Source: Acidovorax sp. A79
GTDB lineage: Bacteria > Pseudomonadota > Gammaproteobacteria > Burkholderiales > Burkholderiaceae_C
Direction of reading: 5' to 3'
Assembly: GCF_041154505.1 (NCBI RefSeq)
Contig: NZ_AP028672.1
Coordinates: 2,768,501-2,832,500 of the forward strand
Length of the DNA: 64,000 nt
Shown here one piece after another: positions 1 to 7,923 of this stretch. Below the pieces are notes generated by a model that saw nothing but the letters and a program-made list of their open reading frames with translations, searched no databases and was not told where the DNA came from. The translations under genes and the position numbers were made by a program. The stretch's first letter is position 1, and each line of letters begins with the position of its first letter.

Positions 1-600
1 GCCTCTGCCAGTCCCTACGTCCGCAAGGTGCGGATCGTGATGGCTGAAAAAAAGCTCGACTACCAGTTCGTACAGGAAAACGTCTGGGCGGACGACACCC
101 ATATCTCCACCTCCAACCCGCTGGGCAAGGTGCCCTGCCTGGTGATGGAGGGCGGCGAAGCCGTGTTTGATTCGCGCGTGATCGTGGAATACCTGGACAC
201 ACTGTCCCCGGTGGGCAAGCTCATCCCCACCCAGGGCCGCGAACGCGCCGAGGTCAAGACCTGGGAAGCCCTGGCCGATGGCGTGGTGGACGCCGCCATC
301 CTCGCGCGGCTGGAAGCCACCTGGGCCCACCGCAAGGACAGCGAACGCAGCCAGGCCTGGATCGACCGCCAGCTGCGCAAGGTGCACGACAGCCTCAAGT
401 CCATGAGCCAGGGCCTGGGCGACAAGCCGTTTTGCAGCGGCATCCACCTGAGCCTGTCCGACATCGCCGTGGGCTGTGCGCTGGGCTGGCTGGAATTCCG
501 CTTTCCGGAGATCGCCTGGCGCAATGAATACCCCAACCTGGGCAAGCTGCTGGACAAGCTGATGCTGCGCCCGAGCTTCGCGGACACCAGGCCCAGCTGA
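1..600 (+). CDS. Glutathione S-transferase family protein (5' truncated by window edge)
   Basis: The reading frame is open from base 1, and an in-frame SPYVRKVRI segment precedes the first possible start, so the true start lies outside the window. About 199 residues remain. The N-terminal part has the thioredoxin-fold GST layout: the SPYVRK active-site loop, then KVPCLVMEGG with the cis-proline, then a DSRVIVEYLD glutathione-binding segment. A helical C-terminal domain follows. Overall it resembles the small YibF-like GSTs, which bind glutathione and are usually assigned to detoxification or thiol chemistry. The substrate cannot be read from the sequence. It lies upstream of and co-directional with a TetR gene, with no evidence of a functional link. 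Confidence 0.88.
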   Translation, partial: ASASPYVRKVRIVMAEKKLDYQFVQENVWADDTHISTSNPLGKVPCLVMEGGEAVFDSRVIVEYLDTLSPVGKLIPTQGRERAEVKTWEALADGVVDAAILARLEATWAHRKDSERSQAWIDRQLRKVHDSLKSMSQGLGDKPFCSGIHLSLSDIAVGCALGWLEFRFPEIAWRNEYPNLGKLLDKLMLRPSFADTRPS

Positions 601-696
601 GCCGCCCGCCAGCGGCGCGGGGCCGCACGGCCGGACGCCGCGCACGGGCTTGCGGCACGGCACGGCGTGGCGGGCATGCCGTATGCTACGCAGCTT

Positions 697-1413
697 ATGA
701 ACGAAATGGTTCAAAACATCCCCAAGGCCCTTGGCGCGCGCGCCAGCCGGCAACGCGCGGCGCGCGACGCCGCCGCCACGCCGGGCGCGGACCGGGTGCG
801 CGTCAACGACCCCGACCGCACCATGGCCAACATCCTGCAGGTGGCCACGGCGGAGTTTGCCGACAAGGGCCTGGCGGGGGCGCGCATCGATGAGATCGCG
901 GCGCTGACCAGCACCAGCAAGCGCATGATCTACTACTACTTCGGTAGCAAGGAAGGCTTGTATGTCGCTGTGCTGGAGGATGCCTACCGGCGCATCCGCC
1001 GCATCGAATCGGAACTGCACCTGGAAGACCTGGCGCCCGAGCAGGCGCTGCGCACGCTGGTCGGGTTCACGGTGGACTACCAGCTCGCCAACCCCGATTT
1101 CATCCGCCTGGTGATGAATGAAAACATGCACCGGGGCGAGTTCATCAGCCGCTCCACGACCATCCAGGAACTCAACATTCCCGTCATCCACGCGGTGCAC
1201 AACGTGTACCAGCGCGGCGTGGCTGCCGGCGTCTTCCGCCCCGACGTGGACCCGGTGGACCTGCACATGTCGATCTCGGCGCTGTGCTTCTTCAACGTGG
1301 CCAACCGCCATACGTTCGGCGCGATCTTCAAGCGCTCGCTCGACACCCCGGCCGCCACGGCGCAACGCCGGGAATCGATCATCGAGATGATCGTGCGCTT
1401 CCTGCGCCCCTGA
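697..1413 (+). CDS. TetR/AcrR-family transcriptional regulator
   Basis: The protein is about 238 residues if the ATG at 697 is used. Starts at 667 (GTG), 676 and 706 are also in frame, and none has a clear ribosome-binding site. The TetR helix-turn-helix lies in the first third: ATAEFADKGLAG, then IDEIAALTSTSKRMIYYYFG, followed by KEGLYVAVLEDAYR. The C-terminal ligand-binding part is helical. It precedes a TRAP transporter and shikimate catabolic genes on the same strand, so it probably controls them in response to a pathway aromatic or alicyclic acid. That role is inferred from context. A 14-base element resembling one upstream of dctQ overlaps its 5' end. Confidence 0.87.
   Translation: MNEMVQNIPKALGARASRQRAARDAAATPGADRVRVNDPDRTMANILQVATAEFADKGLAGARIDEIAALTSTSKRMIYYYFGSKEGLYVAVLEDAYRRIRRIESELHLEDLAPEQALRTLVGFTVDYQLANPDFIRLVMNENMHRGEFISRSTTIQELNIPVIHAVHNVYQRGVAAGVFRPDVDPVDLHMSISALCFFNVANRHTFGAIFKRSLDTPAATAQRRESIIEMIVRFLRP
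698..711 (-). promoter_or_regulatory. Candidate TetR-binding element at the tetR 5' end
   Basis: Read on the minus strand this is AACCATTTCGTTCA. It matches AACCAGTTCGTACA at 1563-1576, upstream of dctQ, at 12 of 14 positions. A regulator often binds both its own start region and its target promoter, so the pair is a reasonable operator candidate. It is not a good palindrome, and it lies inside the tetR reading frame if an upstream start is used. Confidence 0.3.
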
Positions 1414-1562
1414 ACCACCGGCGCCGGCGCGCGCCACCACGCCCTCTCCCTCTGAACACGCCGCAGCGCGATGCAGCACCGCGCCGGGGAGCATTGCGTC
1501 CCCACGCGGCTGCGGCCGCTACGGCAAAACGGCGTTCAGGGTTTGCACCTAGATCAAATACT

Positions 1563-1576
1563 AACCAGTTCGTACA
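1563..1576 (+). promoter_or_regulatory. Candidate TetR-binding element upstream of the TRAP operon
   Basis: AACCAGTTCGTACA lies 41 bases upstream of the dctQ start, in the 203-base gap after tetR. It is nearly the same as the element at 698-711 (12 of 14). The flank (tagatcaaatactaacc) is AT-rich against the local background, as expected of a promoter zone. I could not place a convincing -35/-10 pair. Confidence 0.33.
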
Positions 1577-1616
1577 AAATTCTTCCAGCCTTTCAACCAC
1601 AACGACTGGAGACACC

Positions 1617-2204
1617 ATGTTCGCACTGGCCGACCGCGTGCTGCGGGGATACACCCGCGTGCTGGATGCATTGGCGGGCCTGTGCCTGGCCATCATGGTG
1701 GTGCTCGTTTTTGGCAATGTGGTGCTGCGCTACACCTTCAACTCCGGCATCACCATCTCCGAAGAGCTGTCGCGCTGGCTGTTCGTGTGGCTGACCTTCA
1801 TGGGTGCCGTGGTGGCGCTGCGCGAACATGGCCACCTGGGCGTGGACGCCCTGGTCTCGCGCCTGCCCACGCTGGGCAAGAAGATCTGCCTCCTGGTGGC
1901 GCAGGTGGCCATGCTCTATGTGTCGTGGCTGCTGCTCACGGGCAGCTGGTCGCAGACGGTCATCAACTGGGAAACCGAAGCCCCCGTGACCGGCGCCTCC
2001 GTGGGCATCTTCTACGCCAGCGGCGTGCTCATGGGCGCCTCGGCCATCGCCATCCTGCTGCGCGACCTGCTGCGCACCCTGTTCGTCCCCCTGGCCGACC
2101 ATGAGCTGATCATGGTGCAGGAGAGCGAGGAGGCCGCCGCGCTGGAGCAGATCCAGCGGGACGCGCAAGCGGCCGCCGACACCCCGGGCGCGAACAGGCC
2201 CTGA
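1617..2204 (+). CDS. TRAP transporter small permease (DctQ family)
   Basis: This 195-residue inner-membrane protein has four predicted hydrophobic segments, the usual DctQ layout, and the family signature EELSRWLFVWLTFMGAVVAL with a following REHGHLGVD. DctQ subunits pair with the large DctM permease to carry organic anions driven by the sodium or proton gradient. The ATG at 1617 follows a CTGGAGAC ribosome-binding site. The dctM gene starts 29 bases downstream. The Glu/Ala-rich hydrophilic tail of about 30 residues is probably a cytoplasmic extension. Confidence 0.92.
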   Translation: MFALADRVLRGYTRVLDALAGLCLAIMVVLVFGNVVLRYTFNSGITISEELSRWLFVWLTFMGAVVALREHGHLGVDALVSRLPTLGKKICLLVAQVAMLYVSWLLLTGSWSQTVINWETEAPVTGASVGIFYASGVLMGASAIAILLRDLLRTLFVPLADHELIMVQESEEAAALEQIQRDAQAAADTPGANRP

Positions 2205-2233
2205 CGACAGACAACCAGCCCGGAACACCTCCC

Positions 2234-3514
2234 ATGACCGTCGCGATCTTCCTCGGCTCCCTGCTGCTGGCCATGGCCATCGGCATTCCCATCGCCTACG
2301 CGCTGCTGCTCAGCGGCGTGGCGCTGATGTGGCACCTCGATCTGTTCGACGCGCAGATCCTGGCGCAGAACGTCATCAACGGCGCGGACAGCTTTCCGCT
2401 GCTGGCCGTGCCCTTCTTCATGCTCGCGGGCGAGATCATGAACGTGGGCGGCCTGTCCAGGCGCATCGTCAAGCTGGCGCTGGCCCTGGTCGGCCACATC
2501 CCTGGCGGGCTGGGCTATGTGGTCATCATGGCGGCGGTGATCCTGTCGGCGGTGTCGGGTTCTGCGGTGGCGGACGCGGCCGCGCTGACCTCGCTGCTGC
2601 TGCCCATGATGGTGGTCGCGGGCCACAGCAAGGAGCGCTCGGCCGGGCTCATCGCCTCGGCGGGCGTCATTGGCCCCATCATTCCGCCGTCCATCGGCTT
2701 CGTGATCTTTGGCGTGGCGGCCAATGTGTCCATCAGCAAGCTGTTCCTCGCGGGCATCTTCCCCGGTCTGCTGCTGGCCGTCTCGCTGGCGGTCACGTGG
2801 TGGTGGCTCGGCCGCCGTGAAAACGTCATGCCTCCACCGCGCGCCACCCGCGCCGAACTGAAGGTGGCGCTGCGCGAGGCCGCGTGGGCGCTGGGCCTGC
2901 CCATCATCATCCTGGTGGGCCTGCGCATGGGTGTCTTCACGCCCACAGAGGCCGCCGTGGTGGCCGCGATGTATGCGCTCGTCGTCTCCATGGCGGTGTA
3001 CCGCGAGCTCTCGTGGCGCCAGCTGGTCGACATCTTCCAGGCGGCCGCGCGAACCAGCGCCGTGATCATGTTCCTGGTGGCCGCCGCCATGGTGTCGGCC
3101 TGGCTGATCACCGTGGCCGACCTGCCGTCCAAGGTCATCAGCATGCTCGAGCCCTTCATGGGCAACCCCACCCTGCTGCTGGTGGCGATCATGGTGCTGG
3201 TCATGGTGGTCGGCACGGCCATGGACATGACGCCCACCATCCTCATCATGACGCCCGTGCTCATGCCGGTGGTCAAGGCCGCAGGCATCGACCCCGTCTA
3301 CTTCGGCGTGTTGTTCATCATCAACAACTCCATCGGCCTCATCACGCCGCCCGTGGGCACCGTGCTCAACGTGGTGGCGGGCGTCGGGCGCATCTCCATG
3401 GGCCAGGTCACGCGCGGCGTGATGCCCTTCATGCTGACGCAGTTCGTGGTGATGTTCCTGCTGGTCGCGTTCCCCTCGCTCGTCACCGTGCCCCTGCGCT
3501 GGCTCGGCGGCTGA
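2234..3514 (+). CDS. TRAP transporter large permease (DctM family)
   Basis: The protein has 426 residues and about 12 membrane segments, normal for DctM. Recognisable family segments are PFFMLAGEIMNVGGLSRR, SAVSGSAVADAAAL, GVIGPIIPPSIGFVIFG and NNSIGLITPPVGTVLNV; the last two are the inverted-repeat hairpin motifs that form the transport site. It forms the translocation pathway with the preceding DctQ and receives substrate from the DctP protein encoded next. Start at the ATG at 2234. Shikimate, quinate or dehydroshikimate is a plausible substrate because of the following genes. This is inference. Confidence 0.94.
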   Translation: MTVAIFLGSLLLAMAIGIPIAYALLLSGVALMWHLDLFDAQILAQNVINGADSFPLLAVPFFMLAGEIMNVGGLSRRIVKLALALVGHIPGGLGYVVIMAAVILSAVSGSAVADAAALTSLLLPMMVVAGHSKERSAGLIASAGVIGPIIPPSIGFVIFGVAANVSISKLFLAGIFPGLLLAVSLAVTWWWLGRRENVMPPPRATRAELKVALREAAWALGLPIIILVGLRMGVFTPTEAAVVAAMYALVVSMAVYRELSWRQLVDIFQAAARTSAVIMFLVAAAMVSAWLITVADLPSKVISMLEPFMGNPTLLLVAIMVLVMVVGTAMDMTPTILIMTPVLMPVVKAAGIDPVYFGVLFIINNSIGLITPPVGTVLNVVAGVGRISMGQVTRGVMPFMLTQFVVMFLLVAFPSLVTVPLRWLGG

Positions 3515-3581
3515 TTCCCGTGCCCCTCCCGCCTTCCGTTCCTTCCTGTTTCTGCCCCGCCCAAAACCCAAGGAGACATCC

Positions 3582-4586
3582 ATGAAACTCTTGAAGACCC
3601 TGCTCGCCACCGCCCTCGTCGCGGCTTCGCTGCTGCCCGGTGCGCATGCCCAGGAACGCACCATCAAGTTCGCGTTCCAGAACCAGAAGGAGCACCCGCA
3701 GGCCCAGGGCGCGCAGAAATTCGCCGACCTCGTCGCGGCCAAGACCAGCGGCCGCATCGCGGTCAAGCTTTTTCCCGGCGGCACGCTGGGCGGCGACCTG
3801 CAGACCGTCTCGGCGCTGCAAGGCGGCACCGTGGAGATGACGGTGCTCAACGCCGGCATCCTGTCCGCGCAGGCCAAGGAATTCGGCATCTACGACTTCC
3901 CGTTCCTGTTCGCCTCACCCCAGGAGGCCGATGCCGTGACCGACGGCCCCTTCGGCAAGAAGCTGCTCGACAAGCTCGCGGCCAAGAACCTGGTGGGCCT
4001 GGGCTACTGGGAACTGGGCTTTCGCAACCTGACCAACAGCAAGCGCCCCATCACCAAGGCCGAGGACATCGCGGGCCTCAAGATCCGCGTGATCCAGTCG
4101 CCCATCTACATCGACATGTTCAACGCGCTGGGCGCCAACGCCGTGCCCATGCCGTTCCCCGAGCTGTACACGGCCATGGAGCAAAAGGCCGTGGACGGCC
4201 AGGAGAACCCGTTCTCCACCATCCTGTCGTCCAAGTTCGCCGAGGTGCAAAAGCACCTGACCATCACGCGCCACATGTACAACCCGCAGGCGGTCATCGT
4301 GAGCAAGAAGTTCTGGGACAGCCTGAACCCCGCCGACCAGAAGGCCGTGACCGAAGCCATGGCCGAGGCCACCGCGTTCCAGCGCAGCGTCTCGCGCTCG
4401 CAGGCCGACGTGGCGCTCGAAGAGCTCAAGAAGGCCGGCATGCAGGTCACCGAGTTCTCGCCGGCGGAAGTCGACAAGCTGCGCGCCAAGGTCAAGCCCG
4501 TGGTGGAAAAGCACAGCGACAAGGTGGGCGCCGAGACCGTGCAAGAGGTCTATGCCACGCTGGCCAAGCTGCGCGGCGGCAAGTAG
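3582..4586 (+). CDS. TRAP transporter substrate-binding protein (DctP family)
   Basis: The protein has 334 residues. A signal peptide covers residues 1-23 (cleavage after AHA), so the product is periplasmic. The core follows the DctP pattern: GGTLGGDLQTVSALQGGTVE, YWELGFRNLTNSKRPI, LKIRVIQSPIY with the conserved carboxylate-binding arginine, then MPFPELYTAMEQKAVDGQEN. The AAGGAGAC ribosome-binding site fits the ATG at 3582. The conserved arginine implies a carboxylate ligand. The neighbouring enzymes suggest a shikimate-type hydroxy acid, but the binding pocket cannot be read reliably enough to confirm this. Confidence 0.93.
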   Translation: MKLLKTLLATALVAASLLPGAHAQERTIKFAFQNQKEHPQAQGAQKFADLVAAKTSGRIAVKLFPGGTLGGDLQTVSALQGGTVEMTVLNAGILSAQAKEFGIYDFPFLFASPQEADAVTDGPFGKKLLDKLAAKNLVGLGYWELGFRNLTNSKRPITKAEDIAGLKIRVIQSPIYIDMFNALGANAVPMPFPELYTAMEQKAVDGQENPFSTILSSKFAEVQKHLTITRHMYNPQAVIVSKKFWDSLNPADQKAVTEAMAEATAFQRSVSRSQADVALEELKKAGMQVTEFSPAEVDKLRAKVKPVVEKHSDKVGAETVQEVYATLAKLRGGK

Positions 4587-4670
4587 GCCATCGCAACGCA
4601 GCAGCCACCCCCGCGCTGCGGTGCGGGCACCAACGCCCACACGCCAGCGCGTCCTCCACGCAACCCGCCC

Positions 4671-5579
4671 ATGAGCACCCAGCTCCTTGATCCCCCGGTG
4701 TCATCCACCGCATCCGCCATGTCTTCCACAAGCCCCCGCAAGGTGCTGATCGGGCTGATCGGTGCCGGCATCCAGAAGTCGCTGTCTCCCGCCCTGCACG
4801 AAGAGGAGGCGCGGCAACACGGCATGCGCCTGCACTACCAGCTGATCGACCTGGACCGCTCGGCGTCTTCTCCCGCACAGCTGCCCACGCTGCTGTCGGC
4901 TGCACGCATCATGGGCTATGCCGGCTGCAACGTGACCTACCCGTGCAAGCAGGCCGTGATCCCCTACCTCGACAGCCTGTCGGAAGAAGCGCAAGCCATG
5001 GGGGCCGTGAACACGGTCGTGGTCCACGATGGCAAGCTCGTGGGGCACAACACGGACGGGTCAGGCTGGGCCCGGGGCTTCACCCGTGCGCTGCCGGGCG
5101 CCGACCTCGGCCGCGTCGTGCTGCTGGGCGCGGGCGGTGCGGGCGCCGCCATCGCGCATGCCGTGCTGCGCCTGGGTGCACGGCACCTGACCATCGTCGA
5201 TGCGCAGCCCGAACGGGCCGCGCAACTGGCCGCCGACGTGAATGCGCTCTATGGCCCCCGGGCCGAGGCCGGCGAGATCCACGCGGCCATGGCGCGGGCC
5301 ACCGGGCTGATCCACGCCACGCCCACGGGCATGGACAAGCTGCCCGGCCTGCCCCTCGATACGGGCCTGCTGCGCCCCGCGCTGTGGGTGTCCGAGGTCG
5401 TGTACTTCCCGCTCGACACCGCCCTGGTCCAGGCCGCGCGCGCACTGGGCTGCCGCGTCTCGGACGGGGGCGGCATGGCCGTGGGCCAAGCGGTGGGTGC
5501 CTTTGAACTGTTCACCGGCGTGGCGCCCGACGCGGACCGGATGGACGCCCACTTTCGCCGGCTCGTCAGCCCGCGCTGA
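4671..5579 (+). CDS. aroE: Shikimate (quinate) dehydrogenase, probably catabolic
   Basis: The protein has 302 residues and the shikimate dehydrogenase fold. The substrate loop KSLSPALH carries the SxS pair, GCNVTYPCKQ carries the catalytic lysine, and HNTDGSGW carries the catalytic aspartate. The Rossmann segment VVLLGAGGAGAAIAHAV follows. The next strand ends in IVDAQPERA, with an aspartate where biosynthetic AroE has the NADP-binding NRT-type loop. This suggests NAD use and an oxidative, catabolic direction (shikimate to 3-dehydroshikimate, possibly quinate to dehydroquinate). The position between a TRAP transporter and a dehydroshikimate dehydratase fits that. An internal ATG at 4719 is an alternative start; the first 15 residues look like a non-conserved extension. 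Confidence 0.88.
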   Translation: MSTQLLDPPVSSTASAMSSTSPRKVLIGLIGAGIQKSLSPALHEEEARQHGMRLHYQLIDLDRSASSPAQLPTLLSAARIMGYAGCNVTYPCKQAVIPYLDSLSEEAQAMGAVNTVVVHDGKLVGHNTDGSGWARGFTRALPGADLGRVVLLGAGGAGAAIAHAVLRLGARHLTIVDAQPERAAQLAADVNALYGPRAEAGEIHAAMARATGLIHATPTGMDKLPGLPLDTGLLRPALWVSEVVYFPLDTALVQAARALGCRVSDGGGMAVGQAVGAFELFTGVAPDADRMDAHFRRLVSPR

Positions 5580-5612
5580 CACCACCGCAACCACACGCAA
5601 GGAGTCCAACGC

Positions 5613-6512
5613 ATGAGCACCCCGATGATGGCCGCCCGCGAGGCGCTCGGAGACCTGCCCAACCCCCTGGGACTGCAGGGGGTGGAGTTCATCGAATACG
5701 CCACCAGCCGCCCGCAGGCGCTGGGGCAGGCGCTGGAGCGCATGGGCTTCCAGCCGGTGGCGCGCCACCGCTCGCGCGAGGTCCTGCTGTACCGGCAGGG
5801 CGACATGAACATCATCGTGAACGCGCACCAGGACGAAGAGCGCACCGGGCCGCACGCGCCGTCGGCCCTGGCGGAAACCCCCGTGCTCGCCGCCATCGCC
5901 TTCCGTGTGGGCAACGCAGCCGCCGCCTACCGCCGCGTGCTGGAGCTGGGCGCCTGGGCCGTGCACACCGAGGTCCAGGTGATGGAGCTGAACATTCCCG
6001 CCATCCACGGCGTGGGCGCGAGCCGCATCTACTTCGTGGACCGCTGGAAGGAATTCTCGATCTACGAGGTGGATTTCATCCCCATCCCCACCGTGAATCC
6101 GCGCCCGCCCGCGCTGCAGGGCCTGCATCTGTTCGGTGTGGTGCAGTACATCGGCCTGGGCAGGGCGCCTGACTGGATCCATTTCTACGGCGAACTGTTC
6201 GGCTTCGCCGAGCTGGCGCCCGACCAGTCGTTCGGCGTGCTCACGCATGGCCGCATCCTGGCCAGCCCCTGCGGCACCCTGCACTGGCAGCTGATCGAGC
6301 CGCTCGTGGATGCGCTCGATGCCGACCCCGAGGAGCTGCTGCAGCGCGTGGCGTTCGGCACGCCGGACGTGCTGGCCACGGTGAACGCGCTGCGCGCCCG
6401 GGGCGTGGACTTCGTGGAATCCCCCACGGGGGTGCACACGGGCACGCGCGGCGCGCTCACGCGGGCCGATGCCGGCTCGCCCAGCTTCGAGCTGGTTCTC
6501 GACGCCCGCTGA
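5613..6512 (+). CDS. 4-hydroxyphenylpyruvate dioxygenase-like VOC protein (QuiC C-terminal-domain homologue)
   Basis: The 299 residues form two VOC repeats in the HPPD style. The first is around LQGVEFIEYATSRP and DMNIIVNAH. The second begins LQGLHLFGVVQYIGLG, followed by HFYGELFGF, TLHWQLIEP and a terminal SFELVLDAR, where the metal-binding glutamate of the family sits. Bacterial 3-dehydroshikimate dehydratases of the QuiC type often carry such a domain fused after the TIM barrel. Here it is a separate gene placed before the dehydratase gene. A dioxygenase role on an aromatic intermediate or a structural partner role are both possible; I cannot choose. An AAGGAG ribosome-binding site precedes the ATG at 5613. 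Confidence 0.8.
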   Translation: MSTPMMAAREALGDLPNPLGLQGVEFIEYATSRPQALGQALERMGFQPVARHRSREVLLYRQGDMNIIVNAHQDEERTGPHAPSALAETPVLAAIAFRVGNAAAAYRRVLELGAWAVHTEVQVMELNIPAIHGVGASRIYFVDRWKEFSIYEVDFIPIPTVNPRPPALQGLHLFGVVQYIGLGRAPDWIHFYGELFGFAELAPDQSFGVLTHGRILASPCGTLHWQLIEPLVDALDADPEELLQRVAFGTPDVLATVNALRARGVDFVESPTGVHTGTRGALTRADAGSPSFELVLDAR

Positions 6513-6531
6513 CCACCGCCCGGAGACCTCG

Positions 6532-7437
6532 ATGCGCACTTCGACCATGCAACGCAACGTCGCCGACTTCGGCATGGACACCATCAGTCTGGCCGGCCCG
6601 CTGGAGGCCAAGCTGGCCGCCGTCAAGGCGGCGGGTTTCGGCCAGATCATGCTGGCGGCCCGCGACATCGTGGGCCATCCGCAGGGCATCGAGGCGGCCG
6701 TGCACGCCGTGCGCAGCAGCGGCCTGCGCGTGACGGGCTTCCAGGTGCTGCGCGACTTCGAGGGCCTGTCGGGCCACCTGCACAGCTACAAGGTGGACAT
6801 CGCCAAGCAGATGATCCTGATGGCGCGCGACCTGGGCGCGCCGGTGCTGCTGGCCTGCAGCTCCACCTCGTCGCATGCCACCGCCGATGCCGACGCGATT
6901 GCCCGCGACCTGCGCAAGCTCGCCCTGCTGGCGCTGCCGCACGGCATCCGCGTGGCCTTCGAAGGCCTCTCCTGGGGACGGCACATCAACGAGGTGCACC
7001 AGGCGTGGGCGGCGGTCGAGCAGGCGGATTGCCCCAACCTCGGCCTGGCCATCGACTCGTACCACCAGTTCGCCACCAGCACGCCGCTCACGGCGCTGGC
7101 CGACGTGGACCCCGCCAAGATCTATCTGGTGCAGCTCTCGGACTTCATGTGGCAGGAGACCCGCACGGTGCAGGAGCGCATCGACACGGCGCGGCACTTC
7201 CGCGTGTTCCCGGGCGAGGGCGTGCACAGCCAGGCGCTGGCCGAGCTGGTGCGCACGCTCGACGGCATGGGCTACCAGGGCGACTACAGCTTCGAGGTCT
7301 TCAACGACGATTATCAGCAGCTGCCGCTGCCCTACGTGGCGCAGCGGGCATGGAACAGCGCCCTGTGGCTCGCCGAGGGCGTGCTGCAGCGCGCCGTGCC
7401 GCTGCCGGGGCACCCGCGCATCAAAACGCTGGCGTGA
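6532..7437 (+). CDS. 3-dehydroshikimate dehydratase (sugar phosphate isomerase/epimerase-like TIM barrel)
   Basis: This 301-residue xylose-isomerase-like TIM barrel has the residues expected of the metal site of bacterial dehydroshikimate dehydratases: E144 in VAFEGLSWG, D175 and H178 in AIDSYHQF, Q201 in YLVQLSD and E255 in YSFEVFND. The reaction is 3-dehydroshikimate to protocatechuate plus water, the committing step of quinate/shikimate catabolism. The longer reading frame begins at 6469, but the ATG at 6532 has a CCGGAGACC ribosome-binding site and leaves a 19-base gap after the VOC gene. The protein ends where the barrel ends, without the fused HPPD-like half found in QuiC fusions. Confidence 0.86.
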   Translation: MRTSTMQRNVADFGMDTISLAGPLEAKLAAVKAAGFGQIMLAARDIVGHPQGIEAAVHAVRSSGLRVTGFQVLRDFEGLSGHLHSYKVDIAKQMILMARDLGAPVLLACSSTSSHATADADAIARDLRKLALLALPHGIRVAFEGLSWGRHINEVHQAWAAVEQADCPNLGLAIDSYHQFATSTPLTALADVDPAKIYLVQLSDFMWQETRTVQERIDTARHFRVFPGEGVHSQALAELVRTLDGMGYQGDYSFEVFNDDYQQLPLPYVAQRAWNSALWLAEGVLQRAVPLPGHPRIKTLA

Positions 7438-7451
7438 TCAATGCGTCAACG

Positions 7452-7471
7452 GCCAACAATCAACTGTTGGC
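7452..7471. terminator. Possible bidirectional terminator hairpin between convergent genes
   Basis: GCCAACA and TGTTGGC form a perfect 7-bp stem around a 6-base loop. It sits between the end of the dehydratase gene (plus) and the end of the NTF2-like gene (minus), overlapping the last codons of the latter. There is only a weak T-run downstream (GCGTTTCTT), so intrinsic termination is uncertain. Confidence 0.35.
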
Positions 7472-7918
7472 GCGTTTCTTGAGCCAGCGCATCAGCGCGC
7501 CCACCACCGGCAGCTTTTCGTACAGTTCTTCGGCGGCGTCCCAGTAGTCGCGGTGTAGCGCCACCAGGTCCTGGTCATCGAACACCAGGTGCGAGGCGCC
7601 GCGCACGGTCTGCGTCACGCCCTTGTCAAAGCCCTTGAAGGCGAACAGGAACTCCCAGGTCAGGAAACACTGCGGGCCCTGCACCACGCGGCCGGTGACC
7701 ACGAAACGCGGCTGCTCCAGCGCATCGAACATGTGGTCGAAGATGGCCTGGATGGCGGGCAGGCCCCGCACTTCGTTGAACGGGTCCTTGAAGCGCGCAT
7801 CGGCCGCGTACAGGCGGCCCAGTGCCGCCACGTCGGCTGGGACCAGGGTCTCGAAGAAGGCCACCACGCGGGTGACGGCTTCTTCGGTGGAGGTTGTGGT
7901 GCGAGGTGGCTGCAGCAT
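7460..7918 (-). CDS. NTF2/SnoaL-like protein, last gene of the lipid operon
   Basis: This small soluble protein of 152 residues has an NTF2-like cone fold signature: VVAFFETLVPADVAALGRLY, then DARFKDPFNEVRG, IFDHMFDAL and LTWEFLFAF. Proteins of this fold bind small molecules or act as isomerases or hydrolases; no reaction can be assigned. It begins 5 bases after the SDR stop. The reading frame is open much further upstream, but the ATG at 7918 follows the SDR gene directly and begins the conserved part. The same companion occurs in related Cfa/DUF1365 clusters as I remember them, so a role in the same lipid process is likely. Confidence 0.8.
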   Translation of the reverse strand: MLQPPRTTTSTEEAVTRVVAFFETLVPADVAALGRLYAADARFKDPFNEVRGLPAIQAIFDHMFDALEQPRFVVTGRVVQGPQCFLTWEFLFAFKGFDKGVTQTVRGASHLVFDDQDLVALHRDYWDAAEELYEKLPVVGALMRWLKKRANS

Positions 7919-7923
7919 GGCGC

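Noticed and set aside
62..74. ACCAGTTCGTACA in the glutathione S-transferase gene is identical to 1564-1576, the candidate TetR element.
   Set aside because: It lies inside conserved coding sequence (a YQFVQ-type segment) far from a start, so I treat the match as chance. A third functional site is possible but unsupported.
2012..3889. A 625-codon minus-strand frame opposite dctM and dctP.
   Set aside because: Its low-complexity His/Asp/Gly composition is typical of the complement of GC-rich coding sequence, and no motif is recognisable.
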